NCBI GenBank assembly: GCA_046304235.1
Contig: JBKCEW010000165.1
Span: 1 to 35,889 of the forward strand
Direction of reading: 5' to 3'
Length of the DNA: 35,889 nt
Source of the DNA: CANHVK01 sp046304235
Lineage (GTDB): Bacteria > Bacteroidota > Bacteroidia > Flavobacteriales_D > Crocinitomicaceae
The translations under genes were made by a program, and so were the position numbers. Positions 25,338-34,494 of the stretch are shown here, piece after piece. The notes beneath the pieces were generated by a model, which saw only the letters and a program-made list of their open reading frames with translations, ran no database searches and was not told where the DNA came from. Position 1 is the first letter of the stretch. Each line of letters begins with the position of its first letter.

Positions 25338-26587
25338 GCTTGAATATTATATTCTTTTATTTTTCTGTACAACGTTCGTTCTGATATCCCTAATTCCTCA
25401 GCTGCATTCCTTCGTTTTCCTCTATGTTTTTCTAACGCTTTTTTTATCAAGTCTTTTTCACGGTCCTCTAAAGATAATGATTCCTCTACCTCAATATGAT
25501 CATGAAAATCTTGAACAGGTTCTATTGTCGTATTTCCTAATACAGTAGGTGAGCTTGTTATATCTGTGTTGTATTGTAATAAATGATTTGTGTCTTTAAC
25601 AGGAATAATATCATTGTACAATCTACTTATCACTTCTTCTTGATCCTTATTTAAATGAAAGTTCGAACCTTGTTGATTTATTATTTCATGTAGTAATTTT
25701 TTCAAATCATTTAAATCACTTTTCATGTCAAACAAAAACTTGTACATCAAATCTCTTTCTGAAATGGATTCTTCTGATTTTACTACTGTAGGAAAAATAC
25801 TTTCATCCTGTATTGGTAAATAAGGTTGAAGTGTAAAGCTATCAATTTCTCTTTTATTTTCTATTACTGAAATTTGTTCAACTAAATTTTTTAATTGACG
25901 TATATTACCAGACCAACGATAGTTTTCAATAAGTTGTACAGCATCTTCTGTTAGGCGAATAGCTGGCATTCTATATTTTTCAGCAAAATCATTAGCAAAT
26001 TTTCTGAATAACAAATGGATATCTTCTTGGCGTTGTCTTAGTGGTGGTAAAGAAATCGGAACTGTACTTAAACGGTATAATAAATCCTCTCTAAATTTTC
26101 CAGATGCAATTGCTTTTTGCATGTTTTCATTTGTCGCAGCGACAACTCTAACATTTGTTTTAATAACTTTTGAAGATCCTACACGTATAAATTCTCCGGT
26201 TTCGAGTACACGTAACAAACGGACTTGTGTTTGCATCGGTAATTCAGCTACTTCGTCTAAAAACAAAGTTCCGCCATCTGCTACCTCAAAATACCCTTGT
26301 CTGCTGCCACTTGCTCCGGTAAAAGCTCCTTTTTCATGTCCAAATAATTCACTATCTATAGTTCCTTCAGGTATAGCTCCACAGTTCACTGCAATGTATT
26401 CTCCGTGTTTCCTTGAACTTAGTTGATGGATTACTTGTGGAATAATCTCTTTACCTGTACCACTTTCTCCAGTAACAAGAATCGAAATATCCGTTGGAGC
26501 AACTTGTGCTGCAATTTCTAACGCTCTATTTAACATCGGTGAATTCCCGATGATTCCAAATCGTTGTTTTATTTGTTGTAAATTCAT
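25334..26587 (-). CDS. Sigma-54-dependent transcriptional activator without receiver domain
   Basis: Bacterial enhancer-binding protein of 417 aa: the AAA+ domain starts almost at the N-terminus, with Walker A GESGTGKE (40-47), the sigma-54 contact loop GAFTGA (87-92) and Walker B GTLFLDE (106-112). A variable linker (about 260-365) follows, and a Fis-type helix-turn-helix at the C-terminus (AAEELGISERTLYRKI). There is no response-regulator, PAS or GAF domain, so control must come from a partner or from expression level. I place the start at ATG 26587, which overlaps the miaB stop as ATGA; an upstream TTG at 26626 would run inside miaB. Target promoters are unknown; a candidate precedes groES. 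Confidence 0.93.
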   Translation of the reverse strand: MNLQQIKQRFGIIGNSPMLNRALEIAAQVAPTDISILVTGESGTGKEIIPQVIHQLSSRKHGEYIAVNCGAIPEGTIDSELFGHEKGAFTGASGSRQGYFEVADGGTLFLDEVAELPMQTQVRLLRVLETGEFIRVGSSKVIKTNVRVVAATNENMQKAIASGKFREDLLYRLSTVPISLPPLRQRQEDIHLLFRKFANDFAEKYRMPAIRLTEDAVQLIENYRWSGNIRQLKNLVEQISVIENKREIDSFTLQPYLPIQDESIFPTVVKSEESISERDLMYKFLFDMKSDLNDLKKLLHEIINQQGSNFHLNKDQEEVISRLYNDIIPVKDTNHLLQYNTDITSSPTVLGNTTIEPVQDFHDHIEVEESLSLEDREKDLIKKALEKHRGKRRNAAEELGISERTLYRKIKEYNIQA

Positions 26588-28023
26588 GATAGTATAGCTT
26601 CTCCAAGCAAAGTTGCTGAAGTACAATCTGTGATTTTAACTTTTACGTAATTACCTATTTGAATATCTGTTTTAGGGAAAACAACTTTCACATTTCCAGA
26701 ATTTCTTCCCATTTGATCTTGATCTGATCTTCTTGATAATCCTTCTATTAATACCTCTTGAACGGTTCCGATTAATTTTTTATGTGCTTTTAAAGAGTGT
26801 TCTTGTTGTAAATTAATGATTTCTGTTAATCGTTCTCTTTTTACTTCTTCTGGAATATCATCTTTGAATTTTCTTTCTGCAAGTGTTTTCGGTCTTTCTG
26901 AGTACATGTACATATAGGCGAAATCATATTCAACTGATTTCATCAAAGAAATAGTATCCTTGTGTTCTTCCTCTGTTTCACCACAAAATCCTACGATAAT
27001 ATCAGTTGTAATAGCACAACCAGGCAAAATACGTTTGATCGCATCTATTCTATCTAAATACCATTCTCTTGTATATCCTCTGTTCATTCTATATAACATG
27101 TCGTTATTTCCAGATTGAACTGGTAAGTGAATCTGTTTTGCAATATTTGGATATTTCGCCATAATATGTAAAACGTCATCTGTCATATCTTTTGGATGTG
27201 AGGTAGAAAAACGAATGCGTAATAACGGATTTATTAACGCAACCATTTCTAATAACTGAGCAAAGTTAGTAGTTGGTTTTGTTTCATCTTTTATTTCACC
27301 TTTGCTTGACATATTCCAACGATAACTATCTACGTTTTGTCCCAGTAATGTAACTTCTCTATATCCTCTTTCAAATAAATCTGTACATTCATCAACTATA
27401 GTTTGTGGATCTCTTGAACGCTCTCTACCGCGTGTAAATGGTACAACACAAAAAGAACACATATTGTCACAACCACGTGTAATACTCACAAAAGCGTTAA
27501 CTCCTGATTCGTCTAATCGAATCGGACTTATATCTGCATAAGTTTCTTCACGAGATAATAATACATTAACTGCTTTTTGACCGCTCTCAACTTCGGTGAT
27601 TAAATTTGGTAAATCACGGTACGCATCTGGGCCTGCAACAATATCAACTAATTTTTCTTCTTCTAATAAATTTTGTTTTAATCGTTCCGCCATACAACCA
27701 AGTACTCCTACGATTAATCCCGGTTGTTTTTTCTTTCGTGTTTTAAAATCGCTTAATCGAACACGTACTTTTTGTTCAGCGTTTTCACGAATGGAACAAG
27801 TGTTTAATAAAATAACATCTGCTTCAGATTCATCACGAGTTGTTGTAAAGCCTTCTTTGGATAAGATTGATGCTACAACTTCACTATCAGAAAAATTCAT
27901 GGCGCAACCATAACTCTCAAGATACAATTTTTTACCATTATTGTTCTCTCCATGAACCATTGTGGCTTCACCTTGTTTTGTTTCGTCTATCACCTTATTA
28001 TTTCCTAAATCTAAATGGTTCAT
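26584..28023 (-). CDS. miaB: tRNA-2-methylthio-N6-isopentenyladenosine synthase MiaB
   Basis: Radical-SAM methylthiotransferase modifying A37 of tRNAs that read UNN codons. The N-terminal domain has cluster cysteines C40 (SYGCAMN), C76 (NTCSIRE) and C110 (GCMAE). The radical-SAM motif is C185-x3-C189-x2-C192, followed by TRGRERSR. A TRAM domain occupies the last 65 or so residues. Length (479 aa) includes a slightly extended N-terminus. First gene of the operon with the sigma-54 activator, lptE, the TPR gene and secG, preceded by a strong promoter match. Confidence 0.97.
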   Translation of the reverse strand: MNHLDLGNNKVIDETKQGEATMVHGENNNGKKLYLESYGCAMNFSDSEVVASILSKEGFTTTRDESEADVILLNTCSIRENAEQKVRVRLSDFKTRKKKQPGLIVGVLGCMAERLKQNLLEEEKLVDIVAGPDAYRDLPNLITEVESGQKAVNVLLSREETYADISPIRLDESGVNAFVSITRGCDNMCSFCVVPFTRGRERSRDPQTIVDECTDLFERGYREVTLLGQNVDSYRWNMSSKGEIKDETKPTTNFAQLLEMVALINPLLRIRFSTSHPKDMTDDVLHIMAKYPNIAKQIHLPVQSGNNDMLYRMNRGYTREWYLDRIDAIKRILPGCAITTDIIVGFCGETEEEHKDTISLMKSVEYDFAYMYMYSERPKTLAERKFKDDIPEEVKRERLTEIINLQQEHSLKAHKKLIGTVQEVLIEGLSRRSDQDQMGRNSGNVKVVFPKTDIQIGNYVKVKITDCTSATLLGEAILS

Positions 28024-28042
28024 TCTTTATTTTTTTAAGTGT

Positions 28043-28073
28043 CAAAAGTAACATATTTTCAATCTATGTCAAA
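28043..28073 (-). promoter_or_regulatory. miaB operon promoter (Bacteroidota -33/-7)
   Basis: On the minus strand TTTG (28073-28070) is followed 19 bases later by TACTTTTG (28050-28043), matching TTTG-N19-TAnnTTTG without a mismatch. The predicted start near 28037 leaves a short leader before the ATG at 28023. This is the best promoter match in the window. Confidence 0.75.
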
Positions 28074-28157
28074 ATGTCAGGGGTATATCTTTTTAAATAA
28101 TTAACATTTTAAAGAGCATATTTTATTATTTACTTTTTGGCCTTTTTCAAATAGGAG

Positions 28158-28189
28158 TTTGTTTTTTGAATTTAATTAAACTTAATTTG
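28158..28189 (+). promoter_or_regulatory. Candidate topA promoter
   Basis: TTTG (28158-28161) and TTAATTTG (28182-28189) are 20 bases apart; the -7 box has one mismatch to TAnnTTTG. It lies 30 bases before the preferred topA ATG at 28220, which supports that start over the TTG at 28166. Confidence 0.42.
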
Positions 28190-28219
28190 CACCACACTAA
28201 TTCAACTAGAAAGTATAAA

Positions 28220-30547
28220 ATGGCTAAAAATTTAGTAATTGTTGAGTCTCCTGCTAAAGCAAAAACGATAGAAGGGTATTTAGGGAAAGATTTTATTGTG
28301 AAATCAAGTTTTGGACATGTTAGAGATTTAGCATCAAAGGGGTTAGCAATTGATTTAGAGAATGATTTTAAACCAGCTTACGAAGTCTCAGCAGATAAGA
28401 AAGCAATCGTTTCTGAATTGAAAAAACTAGCAAAAGAATCGGAGGTTGTATGGCTTGCTACCGATGAGGACCGTGAGGGGGAAGCTATATCTTGGCATTT
28501 ATATGAGACTTTGGCCTTACAAAAAAAGGAAACGAAAAGAATTACGTTTAATGAAATAACAAAGCCGGCAATTTTAAAGGCTATTGAAAATCCAAGAACG
28601 ATTGATACAGATTTAGTGAACGCACAACAAGCAAGAAGAGTACTCGATAGATTGGTTGGATTTGAACTTTCACCAGTATTATGGAAAAAAGTCAGACCAA
28701 GTTTATCTGCGGGGAGGGTTCAATCGGTTGCAGTAAGATTAATAGTTGAGAGAGAAAAAGAAATTAATAAGTTTAATTCTGAGTCTTATTTCAAAGTCCA
28801 AGCAAATTTCTTGAAGTCTAAAGATAAAATCAAAGCGGAAGTTGTTAAACATTTTGGTACAGTTGAAGAAACTAATGAGTTTTTAGAAAAATGTACTTCG
28901 GCCGATTTTCAAGTTCTGGATGTACAAACTAAACCAGCACAAAAATCACCAGCAGCACCTTTTACTACTTCAACCTTACAACAAGAGGCAAGTTTGAAAT
29001 TAGGTTTTTCTGTTTCTAGAACTATGTCTGTAGCTCAGAAGTTGTATGAATCAGGTAAAATCACATACATGAGAACAGATTCCGTGAATTTTTCTCAAGC
29101 TGCTATAGATGCTTCAAAAAATGAAATCACTAAAAATTGGGGTGCCGAATATTCCAATCCTACAAGATATAAAACTAAAAGTGCAGGAGCTCAAGAAGCA
29201 CACGAAGCCATTCGTCCCACTGATTTTTCTTTACATTATATTAATGGTGAATCTGATGAGGTAAAGCTATATGACCTTATTTGGAAGCGATCGATTGCTT
29301 CTCAAATGAGCCATGCGAAATTGGAGAGAACAACTATTAAAATCGGGAATGAAACTCTTCCAGAAATTTTTCAAGCTAAAGGCGAAGTAATTAAGTTTGA
29401 TGGATTCTTAAAAGTGTATCTTGCTGCTAAATTAGAAGAGGAAGATGATGAGAATGAGGGAGAAGATGTTTTACTCCCCGCTGTTACTGTGGGCGAGTCG
29501 TTGAAATATGACAACATTAAAGCAACAGAACGATTCTCAAGACCTGCTCCTAGATACGTTGAAGCTTCTTTAGTTAAAAAATTAGAAGAGTTAGGAATAG
29601 GAAGACCTTCTACCTATGCTCCTACAATATCCACGATTCAAAAAAGAGGATATGTTGAGAAAAAAGAACGTGAGGGCGAATCAAGGGAATATAAAGTATT
29701 GGAGTTAATATCGGGTATTATTTCAAGTGAAGTAAAATCTGAAATCACAGGGAAGGAAAAAAATAAATTATTTCCAACTGATATAGGAATTGTCGTGACA
29801 GATTTTTTATGCGCTCATTTTGAGCGTATTATGGATTATAATTTTACTGCGAATGTAGAATCTCAATTCGACGAAATTGCTCATGGTAAAATTCAATGGA
29901 CATCTATGATGCATGATTTTTACAATCCATTTCATGAAAATGTTACAAATACGTTAGAGCATTCTGATCGTGCGACAGGGGAGAGAGAGTTAGGACATCA
30001 TCCTGAAAACGGAAAAAGAATTATTGTACGTATTGGGCGTTTTGGACCAATGGTACAAATTGGTGATGAAAAGGAAGATGGAGAAAAACCTGCTTTTGCT
30101 TCACTTAGAGCTGATCAATCTATAAATTCAATTACTTTAGATCAGGCTTTAGATTTATTTAAATTACCCAGAACATTAGGTGAGTTTGAAGATTTAGTAG
30201 TTAAAGCAAACGTAGGTCGTTTTGGTCCATACATCCAACATGGGAAAGCATTTGTTTCTATTAAGAAGGAAGATGATCCAATGACGATTACACTAGAAAG
30301 AGCAATAGAATTAATTGATCAGAAAAGAATAGATGACCAAAATAAAATTTTGAAAACTTTCGTTGATAATGCCGATATTCAAATATTAAATGGTCGATGG
30401 GGAGCCTATATAAAATTAGGAAAAGACAATTATAAAATCCCTAAAGGAACTGAGTGGGAATCAATCGAATTAGCTGATTGTTTGAAGTTAATAGAAGAAC
30501 AAAAAGGACAGCCTAAAAAATCATTCAGAAAATCTACTAAAAAATAA
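28220..30547 (+). CDS. topA: DNA topoisomerase I (type IA)
   Basis: Relaxes negatively supercoiled DNA by single-strand passage. TOPRIM elements are E9 in VIVESPAKAK and the DEDREGEA acidic motif; the nucleophile is Y283 in YMRTDSV. The C-terminus has repeated GRFGPYIQHG-like units (GRFGPMVQIG, GRFGPYIQHG, GRWGAYIKLG), the topoisomerase C-terminal repeats, with no Cys4 zinc ribbons, and a basic tail. I start at ATG 28220 (775 aa), because MAKNLVIVESP is the family N-terminus and the 18 residues from the TTG at 28166 resemble leader. An 11-base gap leads to the ureohydrolase-like gene. Confidence 0.97.
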   Translation: MAKNLVIVESPAKAKTIEGYLGKDFIVKSSFGHVRDLASKGLAIDLENDFKPAYEVSADKKAIVSELKKLAKESEVVWLATDEDREGEAISWHLYETLALQKKETKRITFNEITKPAILKAIENPRTIDTDLVNAQQARRVLDRLVGFELSPVLWKKVRPSLSAGRVQSVAVRLIVEREKEINKFNSESYFKVQANFLKSKDKIKAEVVKHFGTVEETNEFLEKCTSADFQVLDVQTKPAQKSPAAPFTTSTLQQEASLKLGFSVSRTMSVAQKLYESGKITYMRTDSVNFSQAAIDASKNEITKNWGAEYSNPTRYKTKSAGAQEAHEAIRPTDFSLHYINGESDEVKLYDLIWKRSIASQMSHAKLERTTIKIGNETLPEIFQAKGEVIKFDGFLKVYLAAKLEEEDDENEGEDVLLPAVTVGESLKYDNIKATERFSRPAPRYVEASLVKKLEELGIGRPSTYAPTISTIQKRGYVEKKEREGESREYKVLELISGIISSEVKSEITGKEKNKLFPTDIGIVVTDFLCAHFERIMDYNFTANVESQFDEIAHGKIQWTSMMHDFYNPFHENVTNTLEHSDRATGERELGHHPENGKRIIVRIGRFGPMVQIGDEKEDGEKPAFASLRADQSINSITLDQALDLFKLPRTLGEFEDLVVKANVGRFGPYIQHGKAFVSIKKEDDPMTITLERAIELIDQKRIDDQNKILKTFVDNADIQILNGRWGAYIKLGKDNYKIPKGTEWESIELADCLKLIEEQKGQPKKSFRKSTKK

Positions 30548-30558
30548 CATTTTTTCAA

Positions 30559-31704
30559 ATGAAAGATATTTCTTTTTATTTCAAATCTGTTGATGACTTT
30601 TATTATAACAAAGAATCAATTGGTAATACTATAGAGACTCATTTAAATGGTGTTTTTCCCGAAATTGAAAAAAATTCAATAGCAATATTTTATTGTGCTG
30701 AATTTAGAAACAGCACTAGCTCGAAAGACATTCAATCAACTTCTTTCAGATCTTATTTATACAATTTGTATCACGGTTTAAATTGGAATAAGAAGATATA
30801 TGATCTTGGAGATTTTATTCTTGGAGAAACTGTAGAAGACACCTATTTTGGTATAAGAAACATTACATCTGAGTTGATAAAAAATGATGTTATTCCAGTA
30901 ATGATAGGTGGTTCTCAAGATTTGATTTATCCTACTTATCTAGGATATTCTGATTTGGAGCAGATCGTAAATTTTGTAACCATTGACTATAAGTTTGATT
31001 TTGGAAATACAGATGGAAAGTTAGCAAATAACGCATTTTTAGGTAAACTATTAACAAGTGAACCTTGTAATCTTTTTAATTATAGTGTGATAGGTTTACA
31101 AGCTCCTTTTTTAAAAATTTCAGAAATTGACCTTTTTGAAAAATTGTATTTTGATGCTCTTCGATTAGGTGAATTCAATAGTAATTTTAAGAAAGCTGAA
31201 CCTTTAATTCGTAATTGTGACTTTTTAAATATTGATTTAACATCAATTAGATCCTCTGATTTTTCGAATACAAATGAAAATCCGAATGGGTTTTATGCTG
31301 AACAAATTTGTCAAATAGCTCGTTATGCAGGGATTAGTGATAAACTTACTTCATTTGCTTTGTTAAATTATTTCCCTTTTAATGTCACTAAAAATAATGA
31401 TCATTTAATTGCTCAAATTTTATGGTATTTCATTGATGGTGTTAATGATCGTAAAGGAGACTTTCCTGTTTGTGCTAAAACAGAATACACTAAATTTAAT
31501 GTTCATCTTGATTCATTTGATGAGGTTGTATTTTATAAAAGCAATAAATCTGAAAGATGGTGGTTAGAAGTTCCTCATCCATCAACTGTCCATTCTAAGT
31601 ATAAAAGACATCATTTAGTGCCATGTAATCTTGAAGATTATGACCTAGCACTTAAAAATGAATTACCAGATCTTTGGTGGAAAACATACCAAAAATTAAA
31701 ATAA
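30559..31704 (+). CDS. Ureohydrolase-fold (arginase/formimidoylglutamase-like) protein, probably inactive
   Basis: 381-aa protein with the outline of the arginase/agmatinase/formiminoglutamase superfamily, but the manganese ligands are mostly gone. The first ligand motif GG-x-H reads GGSQ (117-120), the DAHxD motif reads DYKFD (143-147), and SxDxDxxD reads N224-I-D226-L-T228-S-I-R231. Only about three of the six usual ligands (D143, D147 and D226) remain, so hydrolysis of a guanidino or formimino group is unlikely. It may be structural or regulatory. It is 11 bases after topA and 120 bases before the porP-like gene. No signal peptide is seen. Automatic annotation would probably call it formimidoylglutamase, which I would not trust. 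Confidence 0.75.
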   Translation: MKDISFYFKSVDDFYYNKESIGNTIETHLNGVFPEIEKNSIAIFYCAEFRNSTSSKDIQSTSFRSYLYNLYHGLNWNKKIYDLGDFILGETVEDTYFGIRNITSELIKNDVIPVMIGGSQDLIYPTYLGYSDLEQIVNFVTIDYKFDFGNTDGKLANNAFLGKLLTSEPCNLFNYSVIGLQAPFLKISEIDLFEKLYFDALRLGEFNSNFKKAEPLIRNCDFLNIDLTSIRSSDFSNTNENPNGFYAEQICQIARYAGISDKLTSFALLNYFPFNVTKNNDHLIAQILWYFIDGVNDRKGDFPVCAKTEYTKFNVHLDSFDEVVFYKSNKSERWWLEVPHPSTVHSKYKRHHLVPCNLEDYDLALKNELPDLWWKTYQKLK

Positions 31705-31824
31705 TTTTCACATCAAAATGTTGAAAACGGAGAGCTTATTTTAAAAAATCAAAATATTTGACTAATTTAGCTCTTTATATTTTTAAATAACTTCTAATTA
31801 ATAAATGTATATAGTTGGTATTGA

Positions 31825-32745
31825 ATGAGTAAAATTTATCTATATATTTTTAGTTTAAGTTTATCTTTTACCTTATTCGGTCAGCAAGAACCTCTTGTTA
31901 CCAACTTTATGTTCAATAAACTAAATGACAATCCTGCTGCTACTTGAATTGACGACGGTATTAGCTCTACTTTAATTTATAGAAATCAATGGGATAAAGT
32001 TGTAGGGGCTCCTAATACAACTTTTTTTAATATCGATGCTAACTTAAATAAAGTTTTTTATGGTAATTATGGTTTGACATTCATGAATGATGTCATTGGT
32101 AATTTCCGTCAAAATAACTTGCTATTTAATTTCGGTGCTCCGTTCCAAATCAAAGAAGCTGGAATTTTAAATTTTGGAATAGGGTTAGGGTATGTTAATT
32201 TATCGCTTGATCCAAATTGGATTACTCCATCAGGTAATATAAATGACCCGACTTTACCTAAAAGCGGTTCAGGGTCAAATATTTATGCTAATTTTGGTTT
32301 AGTTTGGAAAAGCTTTAAAGGTTATTATGTTGGGTTTTCTTCATCTTATCTTAATACACCACTCATTAGAGATTTAAACATGCACTTTGTGAGACATTAT
32401 TTCTTTATAACTGGTCATCGTTTTAGAAATTTAATTGGAACTAATAAAGATTTGGAATTACAAACTATTGTTAGATCAGAATTGATTAAAACTTCCGCTG
32501 ATTTAAATTTTAAATATTATCATTTGAATTTATTTTACGCTGGAATTACATACAGAACCTTTGAGTCAGTTGCTTTATTAGCAGGGTTTTATCCTGTTAA
32601 AAACTTTACATTGGGATATTCTTATGATTTAACTATTAATGGTTTGAGCCCTGTATCGAATGGGACTCACGAACTTGTTGCTAGATACAGATATGTAATA
32701 CCAGACCCACCATTGGAAAGAACTAAACACCCAAGGTGGTTGTAA
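31825..32745 (+). pseudogene. PorP/SprF-family outer-membrane protein gene with in-frame TGA
   Basis: A frame of 307 codons from ATG 31825 to TAA 32745 encodes a PorP/SprF-type T9SS membrane protein. It has a signal peptide (hydrophobic residues 4-18, cut near FGQQ), the motif FMFNKLNDNPAAT, IYRNQWDKVVGAPNT, and a beta-barrel-like C-terminus (GYSYDLTINGL, HELVARYRY). The frame is broken at codon 41 (31945-31947) by TGA, where the family has Gly after NPAxx (GGA in place of TGA would restore it). Both sides are otherwise well conserved, which argues for a very recent mutation or a base-calling error. The part after the stop could start at TTG 32074 but would lack export signals. It stands directly before gldK, as porP does in Porphyromonas. 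Confidence 0.78.
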
Positions 32746-32770
32746 ATTAAAAAATAAATTATCACTTTTG
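32739..32770 (+). promoter_or_regulatory. Candidate promoter for gldK-gldL-gldM
   Basis: GTTG (32739-32742), inside the end of the porP-like gene, and CACTTTTG (32763-32770) are 20 bases apart. Each has one mismatch to the TTTG and TAnnTTTG consensus. It would give a leader of about 80 bases before gldK, letting gldKLM be expressed despite the broken gene upstream. Confidence 0.35.
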
Positions 32771-32859
32771 TAACCATTTTAAGAAAATTTCGTTATATCA
32801 CTAAATACAATTGATCCTGTAGTTAATGTTAAATGATATTCGAAACTTAAAAACTAATT

Positions 32860-34446
32860 ATGATGAATAAATTACTTCTCTTAGGTTTCATAGGGCTTCT
32901 GATAGCCTCTTGTAGTACAAGAACTGGACACGTAACAGGTGTGCTGAATAGACCAATTTATCAACCTGAAGTACCACTTGGGATGGTTTATATTAAAAGT
33001 GGAGCTTTTAATATGGGTGAAAACGATCAAGATGTTCCATTTTTACATCAGACAAGAGCTAAAACAGCTTCTGTACAGGCTTTTTATATGGATCAAACTG
33101 AGGTTACCAATAATGAATACCGTCAGTTTGTTGAACATGTAAAAGATTCAATTGCTAGGGAAAAAATATACACTAAATGGGAAGATGAAGCATCTAGCGA
33201 TTTTATCAATTATCAAGAAAGATACTTTGATGAAGAAGGTGGTGAAGGTTTTGTAGATTTTGATCCTTCATTGAAGGATAAATATAGACCAACTGCTGAG
33301 TCTAATCCTAACGGAAATTTAACTCCTTTCTTTACTTTGAATTGGGATAAAAAGTTTGACTACAATCAAGAAGAATTTGTTCCTTTATTAGCTGATATGT
33401 ATTATCCTAGTGCTGAGAGGTTTTATAGAAAAAGAGAAATTGATACTAGAAAATTATTGTATAGATATTGGTGGATGGATTTAAAAGAGGCTGCAAAAAG
33501 AGGAGGTAGACCAAATTTGATTCCTGATGGTGTAGATGGTAAAGGTGTTAAAGTGATCGATGACCATAGAAAATTACCACATAATAATAAGTTGTTTTCA
33601 GGTGAGCCTTCAGGTCAAGACTTAGATTTAGGTCGTGCTAATAAAAAAGGCCAAAATAATGCGATTAGAGGTCATGTAAACAGACAAAGATTTATTATCG
33701 AAGAGGTTATTAATGTGTATCCTGATACACTATGTTGGGTAAGAGACTTTACTTATGCTTTTCATGATCCAATGACAAATATGTATTTTCATCACCCTTC
33801 TTATGATAATTATCCAGTTGTAGGTGTAACATGGCAACAAGCAAGAGCTTATTCTAACTGGAGATCGTGGTTGTTAAATTCTTGGTTGGTTGAAACTGGA
33901 GATTTGTTTATTAACGATTTTAGATTACCTACAGAAACTGAATGGGAGAGAGCTGCAAGAGGTGATTTGGATAACGCACAATTCCCTTGGGGTGGTCCTT
34001 ATACTAGAAATGCTTATGGTTGTTTCTTGGTGAACTTTAAACCTATGAGAGGACGTTATGCTGAAGATGGAGGTTTCCATACTGTTAAGGTTTTCTCTTA
34101 TCAACCAAATGGTTTCGGTTTATATTGTATGGCTGGAAACGTTTCTGAATGGTGTGAGACTGCATTTGATGAATCAGTTTACGAATTCTCTAATGATATC
34201 AATTCCGATTACAGATATGATGCTTTAGATTGGGATGCAATCACTTACAAAAGAAAAGTTATACGAGGTGGTTCTTGGAAAGATATAGGTTATTACTGTA
34301 TGACTTCAACTAGAACGTACGAATATCAAGATACAGCTAAATCTTATATAGGTTTTAGAAACGTTGTTACTCACATGGGTAGAGGTGGTGATGATATCGC
34401 TAATGAAGGAAGCGAAGAGTTAATCAATGAGATTGAATTAAAATAA
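32860..34446 (+). CDS. gldK: Gliding motility lipoprotein GldK (T9SS PorK family)
   Basis: Outer-membrane lipoprotein forming the periplasmic T9SS ring with GldN/PorN. 528 aa. Signal peptide with lipobox IASC (Cys18) is followed by a formylglycine-generating-enzyme/sulfatase-modifying fold: GMVYIKSGAFNMGE near residue 41, DQTEVTNNEYRQFV, VVGVTWQQARAYSNW, RLPTETEWERAARG, and a C-terminal GGSWKDIGYYC and GFRNV. As in other GldK proteins the fold is presumably non-catalytic. It is followed after 48 bases by gldL. Confidence 0.96.
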   Translation: MMNKLLLLGFIGLLIASCSTRTGHVTGVLNRPIYQPEVPLGMVYIKSGAFNMGENDQDVPFLHQTRAKTASVQAFYMDQTEVTNNEYRQFVEHVKDSIAREKIYTKWEDEASSDFINYQERYFDEEGGEGFVDFDPSLKDKYRPTAESNPNGNLTPFFTLNWDKKFDYNQEEFVPLLADMYYPSAERFYRKREIDTRKLLYRYWWMDLKEAAKRGGRPNLIPDGVDGKGVKVIDDHRKLPHNNKLFSGEPSGQDLDLGRANKKGQNNAIRGHVNRQRFIIEEVINVYPDTLCWVRDFTYAFHDPMTNMYFHHPSYDNYPVVGVTWQQARAYSNWRSWLLNSWLVETGDLFINDFRLPTETEWERAARGDLDNAQFPWGGPYTRNAYGCFLVNFKPMRGRYAEDGGFHTVKVFSYQPNGFGLYCMAGNVSEWCETAFDESVYEFSNDINSDYRYDALDWDAITYKRKVIRGGSWKDIGYYCMTSTRTYEYQDTAKSYIGFRNVVTHMGRGGDDIANEGSEELINEIELK

Positions 34447-34494
34447 AAAATCCCTGTAGTTTATAAATTTGTTAAATTTTAAAAATAGATAGTT

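Noticed and set aside
26588..26626. Longer sigma-54 activator from TTG 26626
   Set aside because: It would sit wholly inside miaB; ATG 26587 forms the same ATGA overlap used by its neighbour lptE.
28166..28219. N-terminal extension of topoisomerase I from TTG 28166
   Set aside because: The 18 residues do not look like the family; MAKNLVIVESP at 28220 does, and a candidate promoter -7 box lies within the extension.
31731..31784. Terminator after the ureohydrolase-like gene (AGAGCT ... AGCTCT followed by T-rich DNA)
   Set aside because: The stem is only 6 bp with a loop of about 30 bases; too weak to call.
31945..31947. Recoding of TGA as glycine (as in some candidate phyla) or selenocysteine
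   Set aside because: rsmH, murC, ftsQ, miaB and the sigma-54 activator all end properly at TGA with tight gene overlaps, the site is expected to be Gly rather than Cys/Sec, and no SECIS-like hairpin was evident.
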